This document shows, piece by piece, positions 20,148 through 31,311 of a DNA stretch of 64,000 nucleotides. The notes below the pieces were generated by a model that searched no databases, was not told where the DNA came from, and saw nothing but the letters and a program-made list of their open reading frames with translations. This stretch comes from Torymus aiolomorphi (lineage: Eukaryota; Arthropoda; Insecta; Hymenoptera; Torymidae), in the NCBI GenBank assembly GCA_036365515.1, contig CM070875.1, positions 101,849,128 to 101,913,127 on the forward strand, written 5' to 3'. Numbering within the stretch: position 1 is the stretch's first letter; every line of letters begins with the position of its first letter. A program made the position numbers and the translations under genes.

Positions 20148-21252
20148 GGGGCAAGCCTGGGTTAAAGTCGGAAAAAATTGGTTTTAGTATAATTAGTCAG
20201 GTCATTATTTTTTGAAATCTATATAAAAACAACTTTATAACTCTAAAATATACATAAAAAACAACATTTTATCACCTCTCAGGCTACTCTATTTTGATTT
20301 ATAAGTCTGTAATAACTACTGGATTGAAGTATCAATTTTTGCGTATCACTTCAGGGCACGTAGCGTTGCACTGGAATGCCTCGACCAAATGAGCTCAAAT
20401 TTGGTGATCTTTTTATGTATCTACTCTGCTCAAGTGAAGCAAATGTTGAAAAGTTGGATTCTTCCATTAATATACATCTTTGAATAATTTTTTAATGTTT
20501 TTTCATATTTGTATATGTAAAAATTTATTGATGGTCTATTTTCAAAATCTACTTCACTTAAACAATGTAGATACATATCGACGTCCCATACGAAAACTAA
20601 CATATCTTTTTTGCGGAAGAAAGCTAACACATTTACAAAATTTCGGACGAAAAATAACACATTTGCACGAAAAAATCGACCAATGCTTTTTCTTGAATCT
20701 TGCGAAGAATGGAAGTTTTTTTGTTACGTTTAAAATTCACGATAGAGGATATTTTTGATTTTCAGTGACTGGAAGGCCTTAAACACGAAAATTCTAGAGT
20801 TACGTTTTTAACTGCATTTAAAGTGATTCGATTACTCATGGAAAAAAAGAATTTTTTCAAATCGTAAATCTAATGTGTTAGTTTTCGTCCGAAATTTCTT
20901 AAATGTGTTACTTTTCGTCCTAAATTGTTCAAATGTGCTAGTTTTCGTCCGAAATTTCTTAAATGTGTTACTTTTCGTCCGAAATTGTTCAAAGGTGTTA
21001 GTTTTCGTATGAAATCCTAAATGTGTTAATCTTCGTGTGAAATTTCAAATGTGTTAGTTTTCCTATTGCACGTCGATATAAAGAAGATACAGACAGAGCG
21101 CTGCGAACCCTCAGGTGATGTGCAAAAATTGATTCCTCAATCCAGGCGTTATTACAGACTTATAAATCAAAATAGACAAGATTTAAAAAAAGAATGACAT
21201 GACCAATTATACTAAAATCTATTTTTTCAGGCTTTAACCCAGGCTCGACCCC
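20148..21252. mobile_element. non-autonomous TIR element flanked by TTAA
   Basis: TTAA at 20144-20147 and 21253-21256 flank ends GGGGGCAAGCCTGGGTTAAAG and the near complement of GGGGTCGAGCCTGGGTTAAAG. Inverted similarity extends about 200 bp inward. No transposase. TTAA target plus G-rich ends suits Kolobok-like elements; piggyBac is less likely. Confidence 0.7.
20570..21065. repeat. internal words of the TTAA element, inverted between halves
   Basis: At 20870-21065 about seven units of GTGTTAGTTTTCGTCCGAAA type with roughly 30-bp period; at 20570-20680 several copies in reverse complement (TTTCGGACGAAAA). Neighbouring units alternate TTAGTTTTCGTCC and TTACTTTTCGTCC. Confidence 0.75.
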
Positions 21253-21545
21253 TTAATTGAAACTACAAAAGAGCGACGTCCCATAATACACGGTGTTAAA
21301 TTTGTGATAATGAAAATACTAATATCTTTGGTCATATTCACCCTAGCCTCACAGAAATTTGTTTGAGTCATTTTTGGACCAATATTAACCAGTATGTTGA
21401 GTTTTATTAAAATATGAACGGTATTTCTATACCGTAAGTACTACTGAACTAATACATTTATTATGTTTGATAATCCACTAAATATTTAGAAAAATACCAT
21501 TTTCTTTAAAAGTTTGTGTAGAGGTGCCGACTTAAATTTTCACAA

Positions 21546-21660
21546 AAAAAAAATAATTGCTGAGATAGCATGTTTTCAACGTATCTACGAGATAGCATCT
21601 TTTTCAATGCTTCGACGAAATAGTATCTTTTTCAACGCTTTAACGAGAGACTCTCTTTTT
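21546..21660. repeat. short tandem repeat of about 36 bp
   Basis: Three to four units with GAGATAGCATCTTTTTCAA and ACGCTTTAACGA-type links. The rest of 21257-22150 has no recognised feature. Confidence 0.6.
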
Positions 21661-22159
21661 CCTCTTACACGACGATAATTTTTACTAAAAACGAAATAGA
21701 TAATTTTAGTATTGGATACTAATTTTTATTGTCTTCATTTCTTTATTCATTATGAATGACTCCATGATAAATGTAAATAAAAAAATTTCTTTATTTACAT
21801 TTTTTTGTTTTATTACTGAAAAACGTCTGAAGTACACACCCATATCTAACTAGCACGTCATTTTTCTGCATTTTAAATACACACAAATATACACGCGCAC
21901 GAACGCACTCAGATGGACAAACACTAGAGACGAAAGCGTGTTCCATTGCGAAATCAAACGCTCATGTTTTGCTTTAGCCATATTATATACGATCATATGA
22001 ATTTTCGATTTATTAACGCACGATAGAGGCCTAATAGCTTTTATAGCGGAAGGCTATCGATAAAGGCGATACAAATTATTAAAAAATCGATATCGATATA
22101 AATTATTAAAAATTACCGCTTTTCATTACTGCGCATGCGCAGAACGGTTTAACCCGCCT

Positions 22160-22633
22160 TTTTTGGAGGCGTTATTTTTACAGAATAATACCCCCGCTAC
22201 AAATACCATTTGAACGCTGCATTTTTCTAATGCGCTTTTGCAACGTTAAACACTACTGCGTCGGACCATTTATTAATGTTTTTGGTAATTTCCAGTTCCC
22301 GGAGCCACGCATTAACCTTTTTCGGCGTCTCGGTGGTAATGAAAATTTCGAAATACTTTTTGCACGTTCGGCACAAACATCGCGTGGGTCATCTGTACGT
22401 GTCCAGTTTCTGTGGACAACCGCATCGCCACCGACTGTGCAGTCAAAAGCACTTTTGCCAATTTCGTTCCATTTGTTGCGCCGCTACTCGTCTCGTCATT
22501 CTCGGAATCGGCTACTACTTACTGAAGCTTCTGTTCCTGGAATTGCCGTTCTTCCGCTAGCCGTGCCTTCTGCCTCTTCAATTGCCATCATTGCAGTACA
22601 GAGTTCATTCTTCAGTTCCTCCACCGACCCCAT
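22160..22633 (-). pseudogene. LTR-retrotransposon gag relic (Gypsy-like)
   Basis: On the minus strand ATG at 22633 begins MGSVEELKNEL. After frameshifts and stops the remains of a capsid-type segment appear (WLRELEITKNINKWSDAV, then FNVAKAH and AAFKWYL, near 22290-22180). That pattern of Trp and Leu spacing is typical of Gypsy gag. No RT follows. The plus-strand frame of about 150 codons over the same bases is a shadow. Confidence is moderate because only a short stretch is recognisable. Confidence 0.45.
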
Positions 22634-22639
22634 TTTTTA

Positions 22640-23300
22640 TTTTATCTTCGAAATCAAAATGACACAATGGCCACTTATCACGTAGCCCAAACACTGCTTT
22701 TGTTTTTGCGGTTTCGTACGATTCCGTCAAATCCGAAATCCGCACACACACTCGCGCTATTTTCGCTGTTTTCCAGGAATGACAACAACTTGGAACTTCC
22801 TTCTATCTCTAGAATTCTTGGTACTTGAGAGCACGTTCTCCCACTTCCGAATTGTCGGTAAAAAAATAAACTGTGAAGGTAACTTTAATGTAATAATAAA
22901 TATGAAGTCTATGTAAAATTAAATAAAGTTTTATTTTAAACTAGTTTAATGAATATAACAACCAAGTACTGTAGATAAAATTTAAACAAATAGGAACTCG
23001 CACTTCGTATTTGCGATATTCAACAATCTGGCCTCACAGTTAACCAAGCCTTTAAATTATGATCCGAAGGTCTGCATTAAGTGCGGTCGACGAATCCGTC
23101 GCTCGCGAGTCCCGACATACGACTCTCACGACGTCCGTCAACGCTCTCGAGCCGCACGCTTACCTGATCCTTTTCGTTAGAGCGCCCTCTACCGAGTTTT
23201 CTTTTATTTTAATTTCTAACAAATAAGTTACTTCAACACAAATCAAATTAAAGTTATAAATTTCTAATTTACATTAAATTTACGTCTTATTTTGTTCTAG
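22640..23300. other. intron sequence upstream of the dynein exon
   Basis: No gene seen. It ends with the pyrimidine-rich acceptor TTATTTTGTTCTAG at 23300. A GC-richer patch at 23070-23190 could be an LTR remnant, unproven. Confidence 0.4.
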
Positions 23301-24021
23301 GCCTGATCGTGTAATTGCAGCCGCATCATTAGTGGTTACCTCTACCTTGGGAGAATCGTTCATGAGTGAAGCTGAAACAGAACTAGATTTTTGTTCCGTT
23401 GTAGAAAATGAACTTAAATCGTCTATTCCAGCTTTATTATGTTCAGTTCCTGGGTTTGATGCTTCTAGCCGCGTAGATGATTTAGCAGCCGAATTGGGTA
23501 AACCAATAGTTAGTATTGCTATTGGTTCAGCTGAAGGATTCAGTCAAGCTGATAGAGCTATAAATACAGCTGTAAAAGCTGGGCGATGGGTCCTCCTAAA
23601 AAATGTACATTTGGCTCCACAATGGCTTGTACAGTTAGAGAAAAAACTTCATAGTGTGCAACCTCATCACAATTTTAGATTATTTTTAACAATGGAAATC
23701 AATACAAAGGTTCCGGTTAATTTACTGAGAGCTGGACGTATATTTGTATTTGAACCACCACCTGGAATTAGAGCGAACCTATTAAGAACATTTAGTACTG
23801 TACCAGCATCTCGAATGATGAGACCACCAAATGAAAGAGCCAGATTATATTTCTTATTAGCCTGGTTTCATGCTATTGTACAAGAACGTTTACGTTATGT
23901 ACCTTTGGGATGGGCTAAATACTATGAATTTAATGAAAGTGATTTGAGAGTTGCATGCGATACTCTTGATACCTGGATAGAATCTACTGCTATGGGTAGA
24001 ACAAACCTACCGCCCGAAAAA
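23301..24021 (+). CDS. Dhc64C: cytoplasmic dynein heavy chain, one internal exon
   Basis: A 721-bp exon coding 240 residues of the dynein-1 motor near its C-terminal end (AAA6 region and the following lid). It contains [82 protein letters not shown], and [18 protein letters not shown]. The exon starts one base before a codon boundary after TTGTTCTAG and ends on a codon boundary before GTAAGT. No stop or frameshift. Dynein-1 moves cargo toward microtubule minus ends. The neighbouring exons are not in view: the downstream intron is full of AT repeats and transposons. The gene symbol is the fly name, used by homology. An isolated duplicated exon is possible but less likely. Confidence 0.93.
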
Positions 24022-24252
24022 GTAAGTTAACATAGGTTACGTACGAAAAATATTTTACATGTAAACTTAATATATTTTTTATTATTACATGAATTAATAT
24101 AAGACCGTAAATAATGTTGTCTGTAAGAGTAAAAATAAAACAACTGATAATATTACTCCCGACATGAAAATATTACTTCTAAATACATTATTTTCAGCAT
24201 AAATATCGAATTTTATAATAACATTTTTATATAATATTATTATAAGTATAAA

Positions 24253-24256
<4 letters not shown>

Positions 24257-24316
<60 letters not shown>
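24257..24316. repeat. (AT)n spacer 1 of the cassette array
   Basis: About 60 bp of AT. Comparable AT blocks separate the next cassettes (24531-24578, 24786-24804, 25031-25118). Confidence 0.95.
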
Positions 24317-24319
<3 letters not shown>

Positions 24320-24529
24320 ATATTACGGGGATAAAAACGTATACATTCACCATACTTTGAACACATTGCAATAGTATGGGGACTGTTCCCATAATAAAAT
24401 GGACGAATCCACTATTTCGGGGGCAAATCTAGTCAATAACCTGAGGGTCCATATTTCTTTAGTCACGTTAACATAGGCCAACTCTGAGAGAAAGCTGTTG
24501 ATGTCTCCATAATATAGTCAATAATCAAC

Positions 24530-24530
<1 letters not shown>
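24317..24530. repeat. variable-word cassette A0
   Basis: Lies between two (AT)n blocks. The core TATTTCTTTAGTCA is at about 24450-24464. Words around it are of the type ATTACGGGGA, ACTATTTCGGGGGCA and AGTATGGGGACTG. AGTCAATAACC and GGGTCCAT before the core are shared with cassette E1. Confidence 0.7.
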
Positions 24531-24578
<48 letters not shown>

Positions 24579-24583
<5 letters not shown>

Positions 24584-24785
24584 GTTTTATGTTAGTTTCC
24601 AGGACATTCCAGATGTTTAACGTTGGTTTCGGGGATATTTGTTAGTTTTGGGGACAGTCCCTGAATCTACATATGTTTAACGTCAGTTTTGAGGACATCG
24701 GCCCCCATAAGAGACATTATTTCTTTAGTCAAGTATAGGTATACAGTAACATCGAGTCCTGGGAACTAACGTTATACAAGTTTTT
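24579..24785. repeat. variable-word cassette A1 (word TTAGTTTTGGGGACA)
   Basis: Core ATTATTTCTTTAGTCA at 24716-24731. Words: TTAGTTTCCAGGACA, TTGGTTTCGGGGATA, TTAGTTTTGGGGACA, TCAGTTTTGAGGACA, and an inverted one at the right edge (GTCCTGGGAACTAAC). Flanked by (AT)n on both sides. A near-identical copy is at 38047-38250. Confidence 0.85.
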
Positions 24786-24805
24786 ATATATATATATATA
24801 TATAA

Positions 24806-25027
24806 AGATCTGCAACGGTTCGTTCCGGGACGCAAAAATGTATATAACAGTTATTTCTGGGACGCGCTCGTTATTTCCGGGACGTCCCGGAAAACCTGTG
24901 TCTGCAACTGTTATTTCTGGGACGCGATATTAGTCCCTCACCCCAGGGATATTATTTCTTTAGTCAAGTGTATTGTCTCAACTCTGGACGACGAAACTCT
25001 AGGTCCCAGAAATAACACTTGTAGGTA

Positions 25028-25030
<3 letters not shown>
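24806..25030. repeat. variable-word cassette B1 (word GTTATTTCTGGGACG)
   Basis: Core ATTATTTCTTTAGTCA at 24951-24966. Words: GTTCGTTCCGGGACG, GTTATTTCTGGGACG, GTTATTTCCGGGACG, again GTTATTTCTGGGACG, and an inverted GTCCCAGAAATAAC near the right end. (AT)n on both sides. Confidence 0.85.

Positions 25031-25118
<88 letters not shown>
25031..25118. repeat. (AT)n microsatellite left of the Penelope element
   Basis: About 88 bp of AT dinucleotide. Confidence 0.95.
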
Positions 25119-25120
<2 letters not shown>

Positions 25121-25341
25121 TTAAAAATATTACTTATGTCGACTGCAATTTAATATCACTGATAAGAATTTTTCCATCGGTCTTACAGTCTTACAAATTA
25201 AATTAAAATAATTAATATTTATGGCAGTCAGATTGCCCTTGTTTATAATCACCCCCGCAGAATCTGAAATAAAAACTTAATTAAAATCTGGAAAAAACTT
25301 TGTTAGCAAAGGACGATCTGACTGCCCACCACCACCACATT

Positions 25342-25381
25342 GTCCGACGTTTCGAGCCTGCTCCGGCTCCTCCTCAGAGAC
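25342..25381 (-). ncRNA. hammerhead ribozyme motif of the Penelope-like element
   Basis: The minus strand reads GTCT-CTGAGGAG, helix II GAGCC/GGCTC with loop GGAGCA, then GAAACGTC and GGAC. This fits the hammerhead core CUGANGA ... GAAA with a short helix III and cleavage after GUC. Flanking GTCT and GGAC can form helix I. Hammerheads are known in Penelope-like terminal repeats. The opposite arm holds only the second half (27214-27232). Confidence 0.65.
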
Positions 25382-25489
25382 TGAAATAAAACCCGCGATA
25401 CACCTCCTTATATACCATGCACCCATACGCCCTTCTTTTCTCTTACCCCACCACCCTCCACATTCCCCTCTCCAACTTGCCATTCTCAC

Positions 25490-27234
25490 TTAAATTAATA
25501 AAGAATGATAAATGTTATCTAATTTACTTGACTCTATCATTAAATTTACATTATTCCGATTTCTTAGAATGTGAATACTTTCAAGGCTTTCCCTCTTATA
25601 TTTATTCTTAATCCCCTGTTCCAAAATATCCACACTCCCAAAATCGAAAGAATGCAAACTATTTAAACAATGTTCTTTCAAACCCGATGTACAACTTGAG
25701 CTGCGTAAACTATATTGATGTTCATATATTCTCTTTTTCAAATATCTACCCGTTTGACCAATATAACAACCATTACAATCCCTACAATTAATTTTATAAA
25801 CAACTCCCGATTTCAAACATTTATCATCCTTGTCTTTACAATTACTAAATAACCTTTCTAAATTATTATCATTTCTAAAGAAAACTTGAATATTATGTTT
25901 ACTAAAAACCCTTCTAATCCTTTCCGACAAACCTCTAACATATGGTAAACTAAAATATGCATTCTTTCCATTTCTATTCCTTGTTTGATTATCTACCCGC
26001 TCCTTCAATCCACCATTATAAATTTCCCACACTCTCTCATCAATCATTTTATCAATAAATTTTACGGGATAACTATTTTTAATAAATGTTTCTCTAACTA
26101 AATTTAAATTCTTTTTTCTAAAATCTTTATGTGACAATTTAATCGCTCTGTCAATGACACCTTTGATCGCACCTGTCTTGTTTCCGAATTGGTGGTGAGA
26201 ATCAAAATTTAAAAATCTACCTGACCATGTAGGTTTTCTATACCAATCTAATTTCACTCTATTATTATTACCTCTAATGACTCTAATATCTAAAAACTCA
26301 ATTGATAATCTTTCTCAACTTCTTTTGTGAATTTAATTCTATCATGGATAGAATTAAACACATCCACCATTTCATCCACAAAACATTCTGGTACAACTGC
26401 AAAAATGTCATCAACATATCTTTTAAAAATAATTGGCTGAAAAACCAACTTAGACAAAGCAATACTTTCCAATTTTTCCATTACTAAATTGGCTATAACA
26501 GGTGACAAAGGTGATCCCATTGGACAACCATATCTTTGTTCATGTAGACTATTATCAAAAGAAAAAATTGTGTTTTTAAAAACCAAATTAAGTGCCTTTA
26601 TAAATTCATCTTTTGTTAAACTAGTATGTACTTTAATTTCAGACCATTTATCTTGTATAATATCATTCAACAACTCTAAAGGTATATTTGTAAACAAAGA
26701 TACTACATCCAATGAAACCATCCTATGATCATTCGGAATAATAATATCTTTCATTATACCATAAAAACTCCAACTATCTTTAATATATGAATTTGTTTTA
26801 CCCACTATCTTGAACAATATATTAGACAAAAATCTAGCAAGTCTATACGTCGGAAAATTTATCGATGATATTATTATTCTATATGTCAACTGTTCTTTGT
26901 GAATCTTAGGAAGCCCATAACATTTAGCTACAGTGCCATTTTCACATTTTAAATATTTAAACATATTATCTTTAATATAAGCTTTTGTTTTCCAATGCAT
27001 CAATAATTCTTTCAATTTATCTTGTAGTCTATTGATATGTGGATTCCTAATTTTCACATAAGTGGTATCATCCTCCAACATAAGTTGAATTTTATTAATA
27101 TAATCCCTTTTATCTGAAACTACAGTTACATTTCCTTTATCTGCTTTTTGGAAGATCATATTCGGATTCTCTCTCAAGAATTTCTTCGTTATTTTTAATT
27201 CATTCATATAATTCAGGCTCGAAACGTCGGACAA
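25490..27234 (-). pseudogene. Penelope-like reverse transcriptase plus GIY-YIG endonuclease, one frameshift
   Basis: RT part (27234-26290): KADKGNVTVV, GLPKIHK, VSLDVVSLFTNIPLE, YGCPMGSPLSPVIANL and the catalytic RYVDDIF. The frame shifts by one near 26290 and continues to 25490 with a linker and then the endonuclease: VYKINCRDCNGCYIGQTGR (GIY-YIG-type, with the preceding Cys pair seen in Penelope) and ESIHILRNRNNVN. A single shift and no internal stop suggest a fairly young copy, but the N terminus is lost: the frame runs straight from the inverted repeat (GTCCGACGTTTCGAGCC). Confidence 0.88.
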
Positions 27235-27414
27235 TGTGGTGGTGGTGGGCAGTCAGATCGTCCTTTGCTAACAAAGTTTTTTCCAGATTTTAATTAAGTT
27301 TTTATTTCATATTCTGCGGGGGTGATTATAAACAAGGGCAATCTGACTGCCATAAATATTAATTATCTTAATTTAATTTGTAAGACTGTAAGACTGATGG
27401 AAAAATTCTTATCA

Positions 27415-27917
<503 letters not shown>

Positions 27918-28137
27918 ATCAAATGCAGCTTTTGAGGATCTATGTCAGCACGGATTCGAAACTTTGAGGATTTTTCGGGCTTTTGAGGACATCCTCAAAA
28001 TTCCTTCTGTATGAAACGGTACTTTTAAGGATTTATATTAATACCTTCAACGCAGAGAGGGAGTTATTTCTTTGGTCAAGTATAAACGAACTCTGGAGAA
28101 AAAAACTATAGATCCTCAAAAGTACCGGTTTCCGCAA
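27918..28137. repeat. variable-word cassette D (word CTTTTGAGGATC)
   Basis: Core variant GTTATTTCTTTGGTCA at 28063-28078. Words: GCTTTTGAGGATC, ACTTTGAGGATT, GCTTTTGAGGACA, ACTTTTAAGGATT; inverted ones ATCCTCAAAATT and GATCCTCAAAAGT. Bounded by (AT)n and (GT)n. Confidence 0.82.
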
Positions 28138-28185
<48 letters not shown>

Positions 28186-28189
28186 TATA

Positions 28190-28312
28190 TTTATCTGCAA
28201 CTGTTCTTTCCGGGACTTTTTCCTATATACAACTGTTATTTCCGGGACGCGCTTGTTATTTCTGGGACGTCCCGGAATACCTGTGTCTGCAACTGTTATT
28301 TCTGGGACGTGG
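28190..28312. repeat. partial cassette B2
   Basis: Matches the left half of B1 (GTTATTTCCGGGACG, GTTATTTCTGGGACG, shared GTCCCGGAATACCTGTGTCT) but stops before the core and runs into a TA/CA microsatellite. Confidence 0.8.
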
Positions 28313-28445
<133 letters not shown>

Positions 28446-28483
28446 CGGGGTTTATGTAGCCCAAGACTGTATATTAGTACCTA

Positions 28484-29391
28484 TGGTGGTCCGGTCGACT
28501 AGCCGCCACTGCCACCTCCCTGGTACTGCTCGGTCTGCGGCAGAACCACCCCGAGAGGGGCGCGCAGGTGCCCAGGCCGGGCCAACCACCCTCCCAAGAG
28601 GAAGTGAATGTATGGCACCTCGCCATAATATAGTAGGTCTTAGCGAGCAGCCGGTAGTTCGCAGGTAGAAGTTGGCAGCAGCGGCAGAGCGCAGCGGCGG
28701 TTCTAGGGGAAGGCGGCCTAGGCCTTCTACAATAGAAGCCGGACCCGCAGGTTCGGAACCTGGGCCGAGGCGCTTCTGCCGGACTACAGGGGATTCTACA
28801 ACGGTGAGTTTCCTTGGCGTAGAATGCACCCGTATATTACCCCGCGAATCCCTGAGAGGGATTAATACCCTCTCCGTATCTGTACCCCGTTACAAATTAT
28901 TAGCAAAATCCAGTATTATTTAAATATTCCGCCGCCTTTTTGAATTTTTAAAATCTAAGTTCAGATTCGTAATAATCGAATCCAGAAATCCCGTATATAC
29001 AATTTTCAGCAAAATTGAGTGATATTTCAATATGCGGCAGACATTTTCGTTCCGCTATTTTTAATTTTCAAAATCTGAGTTCAGATTCCTAATCACGAAT
29101 CTCGATACCCCCTATATACAATTTTCAGCAACATATCTATAAGAGATTAGTTGTAGTGGGATAGGTGGAGGGGTAGGTGGAGGGAGTGTGGAGGGGGTGG
29201 TGGGGAGTGGGGGGAGTGGTGGGGGTGGAGGGGGTGGAGGGGCAGACGCCCTTCAAAATAACGTAAAATTTGAAAGAATTTAACGGTAAAAAGTGGAGTG
29301 GTGGTGGAGGGGGGGGTGGACGGAGTGGAGGGGGGTGGAGGGGAGTGGAGGGGTAGGTACCCATTTTGCCCTTACAACTATATAATATAGG
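28484..29391 (+). repeat. left arm of a tail-to-tail inverted pair: 3' end of a retroelement
   Basis: Begins with the end of the same third ORF seen at 30432-31264: the Cys motif CSVCGR, then PPKRK and TGA at 28605-28607. Non-coding sequence follows, including two about 115-bp direct repeats around CAATTTTCAGCAA, a G-rich minisatellite (GGAGGGGTGG type) and the end CTTACAACTATATAATATAG. The whole 0.9 kb recurs inverted at 29701-30553. Confidence 0.75.
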
Positions 29392-29413
29392 AAGGAACTC
29401 TATATATATATAT

Positions 29414-29648
29414 AGATATACATTTGTTTTAACAGATTTATGGAGCCCTTTTATACACATGAGCATATTTGTGGAGCCCGTTTTCTTTTATGGAGCCCGG
29501 GTCCCATAAAATATTTTTCTCGGGCGTTTATGGAGCCCGATCTAGAGTCAATAACCCCAGGGTCCATTATTTCTTTAGTCACTTGCCATAGGGATCTCTG
29601 GGCTGTAGGTACTAATACACAGGGATGGGCTCCATAAACGGATGGGGG

Positions 29649-29655
<7 letters not shown>
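29414..29655. repeat. variable-word cassette E1 (word TTTATGGAGCCCG)
   Basis: Core ATTATTTCTTTAGTCA at 29566-29581. Words: TTTATGGAGCCC, TTTGTGGAGCCCG, TTTATGGAGCCCG (twice), and inverted GGGCTCCATAAAC at the right end. It fills the 0.3-kb spacer between the inverted arms, again next to AT repeats. Confidence 0.85.
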
Positions 29656-29698
<43 letters not shown>

Positions 29699-29700
29699 CT

Positions 29701-30553
29701 TATATTATATAGTTGTAAGGGCAAAATGGGTACCTACCCCTTCACTCCCCTCCACCCCCCCTCCACAACCCCTCCACTTTTTACCGTTAAATTCTTTCAA
29801 ATTTTACGTTATTTTGAAGGGCGTCCTCCCACCCCCTCCACTCCCCTCCACACCCCCTCCACCTACCCCTCCACCTACCCCACTACAACTAATCTCTAAT
29901 AGATATGTTGCTAAAAATTGTATATAGGGGGTATCGAGATTCGTGATTAGGAATCTGAATTCAGATTTTCAAAATTAAAAATAGCGGAACGAAAATGTCT
30001 GCCGCATATTGAAATATCACTCAATTTTGCTGAAAATTGTATATACGGGATTTCTGGATTCGATTATTACGAATCTGAACTTAGATTTTAAAAATTCAAA
30101 AAGGCGGCAGAATATTTAAATAATACTGGATTTTGCTAATAATTTGTAACGGGGTACAGTTACGGAGAGGGTATTAATCCCTCTCAGGGGTTCGCGCGGT
30201 AATATACGGGTGTATTCTACGCCCGGGCAACTCACCGTTGTAGAATCACCTGTAGTCCGACAGAAGCGCCTCGGCCCAGGTTCCGAACCTGCGAGCCCGG
30301 ATTCTATTGTAGAAAGCCTAGGCCGCCTTGCCCTAGAACCGGCGCTGCGCGCTGCCGCTGCTGCCAACATCTACCTGCGAACTACCGGCTGCTCGCTAAG
30401 ACCTATTGTATTATGGCGAGGTGCCATACATTCACTTCCTCTTGGGAGGGTGGTTGGCCCGGCCTGGGCACCTGCGCGCCCCTCTCGGGGTGGCCCTACC
30501 GCAGACCGAGCAGTACCAGGGAGGTGGCAGTGGCGGCTGGTCGACCGGACCAC
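29701..30553 (-). repeat. right arm of the tail-to-tail inverted pair
   Basis: Reverse-complement copy of 28484-29391, joined without a break to the longer third-ORF fragment at 30432-31264. Differs by small changes and a shorter GC-rich minisatellite. Confidence 0.75.
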
Positions 30554-31264
30554 CCATGGCTCCGGCCAGCTGCTCCTCCCCGGCGTGCCTCCTCCAGGCG
30601 CGCCCGGACCTCCGCGAAGGCCTGCTCCTTGGCCAGACGCTGAGCCTGGGCGGACTGCAGCTCCTCGGCCAGGCGCCGGCTTTGAGCCGCCTGCCGTAGC
30701 TCCTCCGCGGCTCGCCGACTCTGGGCCTCCCGGCGCTCCGCCCGCCAGGTGGCGGTGTGCTCCAGCAGGCCGCCACCTGGTGGCCTGCTCCGGCAGGGCG
30801 GGGTGGGCGTTGCACCACCCCTCAAAATCGGCGAAGGTGGCGTCGCGGGCAGTTTGGACGGCCTGATCGCGGTCACGGGCTCGCTACTGGGCCGTCTCCA
30901 TCTCTGCCCATGTGGTTGGAGGGCGGGCGTCGTCCTCGCCCGTCTGGGTGGCGCGCTCGCAGGTGGCCACTCGTGGCCAGCCGAGCGGGATGAGATCCGC
31001 GGAAGGGCGACAGAGCTCGTCCCGGAGCGAGGAGATTGGGACCCTCGGGCTTGCGCGACCAGCTTCCGCTTACCCGTCGTCCCACTCCTCCATCACGGGG
31101 CGCTCCCAGCCCGCCTCCTCGTCGCGCTCCCACTCCTGCGCGAGCTGCTTCTCGCGCAGGACGTGCAGGGCGGCCTCGATCATTCCATGGGCCGTGGCCC
31201 CCAGATCCATACGCATGAGGGCGGCGAGGACCTCTCCAAAGGACTCCTCTGGGATTTCCAACAT
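30432..31264 (-). pseudogene. third-ORF protein of a Gypsy-like element (coiled coil plus Cys motif), broken
   Basis: On the minus strand CTTTCTCTGTTCCAG is followed directly by ATG at 31264 (MLEIPEESF), so the ORF appears to start an exon. Frames shift several times. Recognisable blocks: the N-terminal helix region to WERPVMEEWDDG, a middle TARDATFADFEGW, a long Arg/Glu/Ala-rich coiled coil (AQSRRLAEELQSAQAQRLAK), and the C-terminal CSVCGR with a later Cys, ending PPKRK. The intact-order homologue is at 35743-36740 on the plus strand. The plus-strand gag of the neighbouring Gypsy element starts about 50 bases away, so this is a head-to-head junction between two copies. Confidence 0.65.
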
Positions 31265-31311
31265 CTGGAACAGAGAAAGAGGAAATCTGGTCAGGTCGGG
31301 GTGTTGGTGCT

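Noticed and set aside
22230..22685. Plus-strand frame of about 150 codons
   Set aside because: The minus strand carries gag-like protein patterns; this is a shadow.
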